Below are positions 1-6,876 of a DNA stretch of 64,000 bases, in pieces. Below the pieces are notes generated by a model that was given only the letters and a program-made list of their open reading frames with translations, searched no databases and was not told the origin of the DNA. Positions within the stretch are counted from its first letter, which is position 1, and every line of letters starts with the position of its first letter. Made by a program: the position numbers and the translations under genes. Source of the DNA: Bog-473 sp036489775 (lineage in GTDB: Bacteria; Actinomycetota; Acidimicrobiia; Acidimicrobiales; RAAP-2); NCBI GenBank assembly GCA_036489775.1, contig DASXFC010000011.1, positions 43,177 through 107,176 of the forward strand. The letters run 5' to 3'.

Positions 1-116
1 ACCCCGGCCGCCTCGACCGTCAGCACCACCCGATTCGCCCCGGCCACCGGATCCGGTTGCTCTTCAACGCGGAGGAGGGAGGGAGGACCGAGCTCGCTGC
101 AGACGACGGCACGCAT
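1..116 (-). CDS. Quinone oxidoreductase-like protein (N-terminal fragment)
   Basis: The minus strand from an ATG at 116-114 reads MRAVVCSELGPPSLLRVEEQ, then PDPVAGANRVVLTVEAAG, and runs off the window edge. This is the usual opening of MDR-superfamily NADPH:quinone oxidoreductases, which reduce quinones or enones with NADPH in the cytoplasm. Only about 38 codons are visible, so neither the cofactor site nor the catalytic domain can be judged. It is divergent from the acetyltransferase starting at 161, and the 44 bases between them must hold both starts. I see no strong ribosome-binding site. A zinc-binding alcohol dehydrogenase of the same superfamily is the main alternative. Confidence 0.72.
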   Translation of the reverse strand, partial: MRAVVCSELGPPSLLRVEEQPDPVAGANRVVLTVEAAG

Positions 117-160
117 GGACGGGCACGTTATCGTCGCAGCGTCCCCGAGCTACGTTCGGC

Positions 161-643
161 GTGATGCCCGAGATCCGCCCAGCCCGCATCGGCGATCTGG
201 TGTTGCTGCCCGAGATCGAACGCCGCTCCGACACGTTGTTCGACCAACTGGGGATCGGGCCGCTCCCGCCACCCGGGTCGGTGACCGAGCTGGCGGCGGC
301 GTTGGTCGTCCTGGTGGCTGGTGATCCGGTGCAGGGCTTTGCCCGGATCGAAGCCCTGGCCCGAGACGCCCATCTCGAACAGCTGGCGGTCGACCCCTCG
401 GCGATGCGGCAGGGCATCGGCCGAGCGCTGGTGCGGGCCGCCAGCGACTGGGCCCGGGACGCCTACGGCGGGATCACCTTGGTCACCTATCGCGACGTCC
501 CCTGGAACGGTCCCTTCTATGCCAGCGAGGGCTTTGTCGAGCTCGGAGCGGCCGACGAGTGGTACGCCGGCTTGGGGTTGCCTCCCGAGGACCCGGTCCT
601 GGGTCGGTTCGGGACCCGCATTGTCATGCGCCGGCGGCTTTGA
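161..643 (+). CDS. GNAT-family N-acetyltransferase
   Basis: This 160-residue protein has the GNAT layout: an N-terminal PEIRPARIGDLVLLPEIE strand-helix, a central strand with HLEQLAVDPSAMRQGIGRALV, where Q/R-x-x-G-I-G-R-A forms the acetyl-CoA pyrophosphate loop (about residues 84-90), and a C-terminal Tyr in FYASEGF. It should transfer an acyl group from CoA to an amine, but the substrate cannot be read from sequence. Translation starts at GTG 161 or the adjacent ATG 164. The 3' end overlaps the convergent tag gene by 20 bases (624-643), so the two transcripts are antisense there. Confidence 0.85.
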   Translation: MMPEIRPARIGDLVLLPEIERRSDTLFDQLGIGPLPPPGSVTELAAALVVLVAGDPVQGFARIEALARDAHLEQLAVDPSAMRQGIGRALVRAASDWARDAYGGITLVTYRDVPWNGPFYASEGFVELGAADEWYAGLGLPPEDPVLGRFGTRIVMRRRL

Positions 644-1220
644 CCTCGCGATGGCGGAAGCAGCCGACCAGGTGGTCATTGATGAGACCGGAGGCCTGCA
701 TGTGGGCATACATGATGGTCGAACCGACGAAGGTGAAGCCGCGTTGGCGCAGGTCCTTGCTCAGCGCATCCGACTCGGCTGAGGTCGCCGGAAGCTGGTC
801 GATGGTCTGCCAGCGGTTGACCTTGGACTTCCCCCCGACGAACTGCCAGACATAGGCGTCGAAGCTGCCGAACTCCTCCTGGACCGCCAAAAACGCTTGC
901 GCATTGCGGACCGTGCCAGTCACCTTGAGCCGGTTGCGGATGATGCCCGGGTCCAGCAGCAGCTTCTCGATCCGGGCCGGGGTGAAGCGAGCCACTTTGG
1001 TGGCGTCGAAGTTGGCGAACGCTTTCCGGTATCCCTGTCGGCGCTTCAAGATGGTCAACCAACTCAGTCCGGCCTGTGCACCTTCCAGGACGAGGAACTC
1101 GAAGTGGGTGGCGTCGTCATGGGTCGGCACGCCCCATTCCTCGTCGTGGTAGGGGATCATCCACTCGCCGGTGGCCCAGTCGCAGCGTCCGGCGTCCCTC
1201 TTGCTCTGACTCACGGTCAT
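624..1220 (-). CDS. tag: DNA-3-methyladenine glycosylase I
   Basis: The protein removes 3-methyladenine from alkylated DNA in base-excision repair. Family hallmarks are visible: RCDWATGEWMIPYHDEEWG at the N-terminus (Cys and the DEEWG segment), FEFLVLEGAQAGLSWLTIL, then a C-terminal FTFVGSTIMYAHMQASGL with HLVGCFRH, which supply the zinc-binding Cys and His residues of Tag. The start at ATG 1220 is chosen because it overlaps the stop of the upstream acetyltransferase as ATGA (1217-1220), giving 198 residues, close to the family length. A longer reading from 1259 is possible but lacks this coupling. It is probably co-transcribed with the GNAT gene upstream. Confidence 0.92.
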   Translation of the reverse strand: MTVSQSKRDAGRCDWATGEWMIPYHDEEWGVPTHDDATHFEFLVLEGAQAGLSWLTILKRRQGYRKAFANFDATKVARFTPARIEKLLLDPGIIRNRLKVTGTVRNAQAFLAVQEEFGSFDAYVWQFVGGKSKVNRWQTIDQLPATSAESDALSKDLRQRGFTFVGSTIMYAHMQASGLINDHLVGCFRHREVKAAGA

Positions 1221-1783
1221 GAAATGAGCGTAGGTGGACCTTGTGACGCCATTTGCCATTCGTCGGCGCGGATGCGGTAGACGACGTGCGGGCGCAAGCT
1301 GCTGTCCGGAGGGAGCCGTGGATGGTCGAAATCGCCCGTCTCGTCCTGCACCAGGCCCAGTCGGAGCATCACGCCCTGTGAGCGCAGGTTGACGGCGGCC
1401 CTGAAGGCGATGATCTCCTCGGTATCGGCATCGGAAAAACCGTGGTCCAGCACGGCGGCTGCGGCTTCGGTGGCGTATCCCTGATCCCAGTGGTCAGGGT
1501 GCAGACGCCAACTGATCTCGAGGCCAGGCGCAGGGGGCAGCGAAGGATCGACCGGATTCAGGCTGACCAGGCCGATGCAGCTGGAGCCGCCGACCAGATC
1601 GACGGCCCAATAGCCGCATGGTGGTGCGCAGCCCTCTCCCATGTGGGCCAGAGCGGCATCGCACTCGGCCTGGTCCGGCCGGTGGCCCATGAACTCGACC
1701 ACCAGAGGGTGTTGTTGCAGTTCGGCGAACGGCGACCGATCCTCGTCGCAGAAGGGCCGGAGCACCAGTCGTTCTGTCGTCAT
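1217..1783 (-). CDS. GNAT acetyltransferase, RimJ/RimL type
   Basis: A 188-residue protein opening TTERLVLRPFCDEDRSPFAE, the characteristic start of RimJ/RimL-type GNAT enzymes that acetylate protein N-termini or small amines. The acetyl-CoA loop appears as HPDHWDQGYATEAAAAVLDHGF (about residues 95-115), followed by the NLRSQGVMLRLGL segment that equals the family's N-x-x-S-x-x-x-M-x-K-x-G. It lies 11 bases downstream of the acyl-CoA synthetase stop on the same strand, and its own stop overlaps the tag start, so the three genes 3462 to 624 look like one operon. The substrate is unknown. Confidence 0.88.
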   Translation of the reverse strand: MTTERLVLRPFCDEDRSPFAELQQHPLVVEFMGHRPDQAECDAALAHMGEGCAPPCGYWAVDLVGGSSCIGLVSLNPVDPSLPPAPGLEISWRLHPDHWDQGYATEAAAAVLDHGFSDADTEEIIAFRAAVNLRSQGVMLRLGLVQDETGDFDHPRLPPDSSLRPHVVYRIRADEWQMASQGPPTLIS

Positions 1784-1794
1784 GGGAGGCGTGT

Positions 1795-3462
1795 TCAGAC
1801 CACCTCGGCGTCCAGAGCCTGTTCGGCGGCCCAGCGATAGTCCGCTTTGCCCGAAGGTGATCGCTGCATCTGGGGCACGAAGGACACGGCCTTAGGCAGT
1901 TTGTAGCGGGCGATGAAGGCAGAGGCGTGGTCCACGATGGACCGAGGCGTCGTCTCGGCACCGGCCGCCAGCTGCACCACCGCCACCACTTCTTGTCCCC
2001 ACCTTTCGCTGGGACGCCCGGCCACCACGACATCGGCCACGGCCGGATGGCCGGCGATAGCCCGTTCAACCTCTTCGACGAAGATCTTCTCGCCGCCCGA
2101 GTTGATGGTGACCGAGTCGCGACCCAGTAGTTCGATCTCCCCGTGGGCCAGATGGCGGGCGCGATCACCGGGGATCGAGTACCGCACGCCGGCCACCACC
2201 GGGAAAGTACGGGCCGTCTTGTCGGCGTCACCCAGATAGCCGAGCGGCACGTTGCCGGTCTGGGCCAACCAGCCGTTCCCGTCGTGGCCGGGCTCGAGGA
2301 TGCTGGTGAGGTCCTCGCTCACCACGACGGTGCCCGGCCCTGGTGCGAAGGTGCCAGCGGCCGAGGCCCGGCCCACCGTGTACATCTGCGCACCCGTTTC
2401 CGACGACCCGGCCGAGTCCGAGATGACCAGGTTGGGGAGCCGATCCAGCGCCATCTGGCGGACGGCCGGCGTCAGCGCCGCCCCACCGTTGCCCACGGCG
2501 AAGAACGACGAGAGGTCGTAGTCCTTCTGGTCCAGCTGTAGTAACAACGGCCGCAGGACCGCGTCACCCACGATGGTCATGGTGTTGGCCTTCTCGCGTT
2601 CCACCGCGCTCCAGACATCGTCGGGGTCGAGCCGGCGGGGATTGTCGGGGAAGATCACGGTGGCACCCTGGGCCATCAGCATGAAGGCAGCCCACTGCGC
2701 CGCCCCGTGCATGAGCGGGGGCAGGATCATGGCTCGCAGCGGCGTGCTCTCGGCCAAACGATCGGTGATGCCCTGGTAGCTGGTCACGATCTCCCAGGTG
2801 CCCACCTTCCGGCCGCCCATGGCCGCCATGAAGATGTCGTGCTGGCGCCACAGGACCCCCTTGGGCATACCCGTGGTCCCGCCGGTGTAGAGGATGTAGA
2901 GATCGTCCGGTGACGGCTCGGTCGGTGGACCCTCGGGCGAGGCGCCGGCCAGAGCCTCTTCGTAATCCACCGCTCCGGGGAGCAGTGCGTTGTCCGAGTC
3001 GTCTGCCACCTGCAGCAGCACATCGGGCGGGGCCTCCAGGGTCGGCAGCACCTCGGAGAGCACCGGGGCCAGGGAGGCGTGAAGGATCAGCGCCCTGGGC
3101 TTGGCGTCGTTGAGGAGGTAGCGCAGCTCTTCTCCGACGTAGCGGTAGTTGACGTTGAAGGGTGCGACCCGGGCGCGGTAGGAGCCGAGCATGCCCTCGA
3201 GGTATTCGTTCCCGTTGTAGAGGGCCAGCGCCACGTGGTCCTGACCTGACTCGTGGCCAGCCAGGCCGCTCCGCTCCCGGCGCACGCCCAGACCCTTCCC
3301 GTGCAGGTAGGCGCCCAGCCGTCGTGAACGTTCGGCCATATCACCGAAGGTCAGCCGGCGGTCGCCCCACACCAGGCACTCGCGGTCAGCCAGGGACTCG
3401 ACCAGGGTGTCGAAGGCCTGGGCCAGGGTGAACTGCTCTCGAGGAATCTGGGCGGAGGGCAC
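1795..3462 (-). CDS. Acyl-CoA synthetase (AMP-forming, FadD-like)
   Basis: The protein activates a carboxylic acid, probably a fatty or other lipophilic acid, to its CoA thioester through an acyl-adenylate. It has the ANL-superfamily signature LYILYTGGTTGMPKG near residues 185-200, an SDSAGSSETGAQ acyl/AMP segment, a GDRARHLAHGEIELLGR A8 hinge and INSGGEKIFVEEVE, and the C-terminal catalytic lysine in RSPSGKADYRWA. At 555 residues it is full length. It is divergent from coaA (53 bases between), so CoA synthesis and CoA use start from one intergenic region. The closest relatives by eye are actinobacterial FadD-type enzymes of unassigned chain length. Confidence 0.9.
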   Translation of the reverse strand: MPSAQIPREQFTLAQAFDTLVESLADRECLVWGDRRLTFGDMAERSRRLGAYLHGKGLGVRRERSGLAGHESGQDHVALALYNGNEYLEGMLGSYRARVAPFNVNYRYVGEELRYLLNDAKPRALILHASLAPVLSEVLPTLEAPPDVLLQVADDSDNALLPGAVDYEEALAGASPEGPPTEPSPDDLYILYTGGTTGMPKGVLWRQHDIFMAAMGGRKVGTWEIVTSYQGITDRLAESTPLRAMILPPLMHGAAQWAAFMLMAQGATVIFPDNPRRLDPDDVWSAVEREKANTMTIVGDAVLRPLLLQLDQKDYDLSSFFAVGNGGAALTPAVRQMALDRLPNLVISDSAGSSETGAQMYTVGRASAAGTFAPGPGTVVVSEDLTSILEPGHDGNGWLAQTGNVPLGYLGDADKTARTFPVVAGVRYSIPGDRARHLAHGEIELLGRDSVTINSGGEKIFVEEVERAIAGHPAVADVVVAGRPSERWGQEVVAVVQLAAGAETTPRSIVDHASAFIARYKLPKAVSFVPQMQRSPSGKADYRWAAEQALDAEVV

Positions 3463-3515
3463 GGGGCGAGACTGTACCGGCGGGCCCCGCCGCCGAGTGG
3501 CGAGGCGCTCGACGA

Positions 3516-4523
3516 ATGGTGCGGACTCGGCCCGACGTCATAGCGTCGACTGCCGTGTCGGACGCTTCCCATTCGCCCCCGGGCATCGAGCCCGCGGACG
3601 ATGGCTACGAGGCGTTCAGCCGGGCCCAGTGGGCTGCTCGCGGCCGGGACCACGGCAGCTCGCTCAGCGCGGCGGACACCGAGCACCTGGTGGCGACCGG
3701 CGAGCCGGTCTCCATCGAAGAAGTGGTCGAGGTCTACCTGCCGCTGTCGGACCTCCTGACCAGGCTGGCCGAACAGACGCGGGCCCGGCGGCGCACCGTC
3801 AGCGAGTTTCTGGGCCGGGAACCGACGCCCGCTCCCTTCGTGATCGGCATCGCCGGCAGCGTGGCCGTCGGCAAGAGCACCACCGCCCGGATACTCCAGG
3901 CCCTGTTGCGCCAGCGCCACGGTCCAGCCGGGGTGGAGCTGTTGACCACCGACGGGTTCTTGTACCCCAATGCCGAGCTCGAGGAGCGGGGTCTCATGAC
4001 CCGCAAGGGCTTCCCCGAGAGCTACGACCAGCGGGCGTTGATCACCGCGTTGGCCGCTTTGCGGGCCGGCGATCCCGAGGTGGTGACGCCTGTCTACTCC
4101 CATCTCGATTACGACATCGTGCCGGGACAGTTCCACGTCCTGCGCCAGCCCGACGTCGTGATCGTCGAGGGGCTCAACGTGCTGCAGGTGAACACCAAGG
4201 ATGCGGCGCCGGACCATGTGGTGGCTTCGGATTTCTTCGACTTCTCCATCTATGTCGACGCCGCCGAGACAGACATCGCCCAGTGGTTCACCCAACGCCT
4301 GCTCAAGCTGCGCACCACGGTGCTGGTCGAACCGCAGGCTTTCTTCCATCGCTTTGCCGACCTGCCCGAGGAGCAGGTGCTGACCATCGCCGCCGACATC
4401 TGGGCCACCATCAACCTGGTCAACCTGCGCCAGAACATTGCACCGACCCGGGGCCGGGCCCAGCTGATCCTCGAGAAGGGCGCCGATCATCACGTGGCGC
4501 GCCTGCTCTTGCGCCGGGCGTGA
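3516..4523 (+). CDS. coaA: Type I pantothenate kinase
   Basis: CoaA phosphorylates pantothenate, the first and usually rate-limiting step of coenzyme A synthesis. The P-loop GIAGSVAVGKSTTARILQ lies near residues 110-127, followed by LLTTDGFLYPN, RKGFPESYD, PVYSHLDYDIV and VIVEGLNVLQ, all standard for the bacterial type I family. From ATG 3516 it has 335 residues, slightly longer than the usual 310-320, and a GTG at 3555 would give 322. I keep 3516 because a GAGG lies ten bases upstream, while 3555 has no visible ribosome-binding site. CoA is normally the feedback inhibitor of this type. Confidence 0.93.
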   Translation: MVRTRPDVIASTAVSDASHSPPGIEPADDGYEAFSRAQWAARGRDHGSSLSAADTEHLVATGEPVSIEEVVEVYLPLSDLLTRLAEQTRARRRTVSEFLGREPTPAPFVIGIAGSVAVGKSTTARILQALLRQRHGPAGVELLTTDGFLYPNAELEERGLMTRKGFPESYDQRALITALAALRAGDPEVVTPVYSHLDYDIVPGQFHVLRQPDVVIVEGLNVLQVNTKDAAPDHVVASDFFDFSIYVDAAETDIAQWFTQRLLKLRTTVLVEPQAFFHRFADLPEEQVLTIAADIWATINLVNLRQNIAPTRGRAQLILEKGADHHVARLLLRRA

Positions 4524-4587
4524 CCGCGCCCCTCTTCCGGTCGGGCACAATCACTGCCATGAAGACGCACCACAGGGACTCGACATC

Positions 4588-5946
4588 GTGACCGCCGTCA
4601 TGAATCCGGCCACCGGCCAGGTCATCACCGACGTCACGGCCCTGGACCTGGCCGCGGTCGACGCCGCCATCGATCGGGCCGCGGCCGCCTTCGTCACTTG
4701 GCGGGCGGTGGCCCCGGGCGACCGGGCCCGGCTCCTGCGCCGCTTCGCCGCCGCCGTCGACGCCCACAACGAGGAGCTGGCCCAGCTGGAGGTGACCAAC
4801 GCCGGCCACGTCATCGGGAACGCCCGCTGGGAAGCAGGCAATGTGCGCGACGTGCTCGAGTACTACGCCGCCGCCCCCGAACGGCAAAGCGGTCGGCAGA
4901 TCCCGGTGTCCGGCGGCATCGACCTGACCTTCTACGAGCCCCTCGGAGTGGTCGGGATCATCGTGCCGTGGAACTTCCCGATGGCCATCGCCGCCTGGGG
5001 CTTCGCCCCGGCCCTGGCCGCCGGGAACACGGTCGTCCTCAAACCGGCCGAGCTCACGCCGCTGAGTGCACTGCGCATCGGTGAGCTCGCCCTCGAGGCC
5101 GGGCTGCCCGAAGGAGTCCTGCAGATCCTGCCGGGCAGCGGCGGCGTGGTCGGGCAGCGCTTCGTCACCCATCCGACCGTCCGCAAGGTCTGCTTCACCG
5201 GATCCACCGAGGTGGGGCGGACGATCATGGCCGGGTGCGCCGAGCAGATCAAAAGGGTCACCCTCGAGCTAGGTGGCAAGAGCGCCAACATTGTCTTCGC
5301 CGACGCCGATCTCGAGCTGGCCGCCGCCCGCGCTCCCTACGGCGTGTTCGACAACGCCGGGCAGGACTGCTGCGCCCGCTCGCGGATCTTGGTCGAGCGA
5401 GCGGTTTACGACCGCTTCTTGGGCCTGCTCGAACCGGCCGTCCAGGGCGTGGTGGTCGGTGATCCCGGGCGCGACGAGACCGAGATGGGTCCGTTGATCT
5501 CCCCCGGGCATCTCCAGAGCGTGGCCTCCTACGTGCCCGACGGGGCACCGGTCGCCTTCCGCGGCCATTGCCCGGACGGGCCGGGGAACTGGTTCCCCCC
5601 GACCGTGCTGGCGCCGGTATCGGAGACGGACCGGGCCGTCACCGAGGAGATCTTCGGCCCGGTCGTGGTCGTCCTCCCCTTCGATGACGAAGCGGACGCC
5701 ATCCGACTGGCCAACGACACGCCTTACGGTCTTTCGGGCTCCCTGTGGACCCGCGACGTCGGCCGGGCCATCCGGGTGGCCCGAGCCGTGGATACCGGCA
5801 CCTTGTCGGTGAACTCCCACTCCTCGGTGCGCTACTGGACGCCCTTTGGCGGATCCAAGCAGTCGGGGATCGGCCGCGAGCTCGGTCCCGACGCGCTCGA
5901 CGCCTTCTGCGACGTCAAGAACGTGTTCATCAGCAGCGACCGATAA
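4588..5946 (+). CDS. NAD(P)+-dependent aldehyde dehydrogenase
   Basis: This 452-residue enzyme oxidises an aldehyde to the acid. Rossmann and catalytic motifs are complete: VGIIVPWNFPMAIAAW, FTGSTEVGR, the general-base Glu in LELGGKSANIV (near residue 226), the nucleophilic Cys in NAGQDCCARS (Cys261, followed by a second Cys), and EEIFGPVV. The start is GTG 4588. It is followed after 20 bases by an SDR gene. The same pairing occurs in other actinobacteria, for example the aldC-type locus of mycobacteria, often beside gamma-glutamyl polyamine genes, but no glutamine-synthetase-like gene is present here. The substrate is therefore open. Confidence 0.92.
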   Translation: MTAVMNPATGQVITDVTALDLAAVDAAIDRAAAAFVTWRAVAPGDRARLLRRFAAAVDAHNEELAQLEVTNAGHVIGNARWEAGNVRDVLEYYAAAPERQSGRQIPVSGGIDLTFYEPLGVVGIIVPWNFPMAIAAWGFAPALAAGNTVVLKPAELTPLSALRIGELALEAGLPEGVLQILPGSGGVVGQRFVTHPTVRKVCFTGSTEVGRTIMAGCAEQIKRVTLELGGKSANIVFADADLELAAARAPYGVFDNAGQDCCARSRILVERAVYDRFLGLLEPAVQGVVVGDPGRDETEMGPLISPGHLQSVASYVPDGAPVAFRGHCPDGPGNWFPPTVLAPVSETDRAVTEEIFGPVVVVLPFDDEADAIRLANDTPYGLSGSLWTRDVGRAIRVARAVDTGTLSVNSHSSVRYWTPFGGSKQSGIGRELGPDALDAFCDVKNVFISSDR

Positions 5947-5966
5947 TCAAACCGAGGAGACAGCAG

Positions 5967-6752
5967 ATGAGTGAAAAGGTCCCCTACGCGCGCCGCCTGG
6001 TCGGCAAGGTCGCGGTGGTCACCGGCGGCGCCAGTGGCATCGGCAAAGCCATGTGCGAGCGCTTCGCCGAGGAAGGTGCGTCAGTAGCCGTGGTCGACCT
6101 GGACGAAGCGGCCGGCTCGGCTCTGGCCAGCTCCATCGACGGCCTGTTCGTCCGGGCCGATGTCACTTCCGGCTCAGAAGTCGAGGCGCTCTATCAAGCC
6201 GTGGCCGAGCGGTTCGGCGGCATCGACATCTGCTGCAACAACGCCGGCATCAGCCCGCCCGATGACGACTCCATCCTCGAGACCGGTCTCGAGGCCTGGG
6301 AACGGGTGCAGCAGGTCAATCTCACCTCGGTCTATCTCTGCTGCAAGCACGGCCTGCCTCACCTGCTGGCCCGCGGCGGGGGCTCCATCATCAACACCGC
6401 TTCGTTCGTGGCGATCATGGGAGCAGCCACCAGTCAGATCAGCTACACCGCGTCCAAGGGCGGCGTCCTGGCCATGTCGCGCGAACTGGGCGTCCAGTTC
6501 GCCCGTCAGGGGGTGCGGGTCAATGCCCTGTGCCCTGGTCCGGTGAACACGCCACTGCTCCAGGAGCTCTTTGCCAAGGACCCCGAGCGGGCGGCCCGAC
6601 GGTTGGTGCACATCCCGATGGGACGATTCGGTGAGGCTAAGGAGATCGCGGCCGCCGCCGCCTTCCTGGCCTCCGACGATGCCTCCTTCATCACCGCCTC
6701 CACTTTCCTGGTCGACGGCGGGATCTCCGGGGCCTACGTCACGCCGCTCTAG
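5967..6752 (+). CDS. Short-chain dehydrogenase/reductase
   Basis: A classical SDR of 261 residues, an NAD(P)-dependent alcohol/ketone oxidoreductase. It shows TGGASGIG for cofactor binding (about residues 19-26), the DLDEA acidic turn that favours NAD, NNAG, the catalytic Ser region INTASFVAIMG, Tyr160 and Lys164 in YTASK, and the C-terminal DGG-I-SGAYVTP. ATG 5967 is the right start because GGAGA sits just upstream (5956-5960) and longer readings run through the aldehyde dehydrogenase gene. It probably acts in the same pathway as that enzyme, with an alcohol-to-aldehyde-to-acid sequence a reasonable guess. Confidence 0.92.
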   Translation: MSEKVPYARRLVGKVAVVTGGASGIGKAMCERFAEEGASVAVVDLDEAAGSALASSIDGLFVRADVTSGSEVEALYQAVAERFGGIDICCNNAGISPPDDDSILETGLEAWERVQQVNLTSVYLCCKHGLPHLLARGGGSIINTASFVAIMGAATSQISYTASKGGVLAMSRELGVQFARQGVRVNALCPGPVNTPLLQELFAKDPERAARRLVHIPMGRFGEAKEIAAAAAFLASDDASFITASTFLVDGGISGAYVTPL

Positions 6753-6876
6753 ACCTGGTCTGAGCAGGCGTCGCCCCCCTGAGCACTAAAGAGCGGCCAC
6801 CAGGGGTAGAACTCTCCTTGGTGACGGGATCCCGTAGTACCCTTTTGCGGAAGTCGGAGGCGGCCGAATGTGAGAG

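Noticed and set aside
624..643. Convergent 20-base overlap of GNAT and tag as regulatory antisense
   Set aside because: Short tail overlaps are common in compact genomes and nothing else suggests regulation.
6753..6876. Riboswitch ahead of the secreted glycosidase
   Set aside because: A GGGATCCC palindrome and short pairings exist, but I could not match the c-di-AMP or c-di-GMP riboswitch cores known ahead of wall hydrolases.
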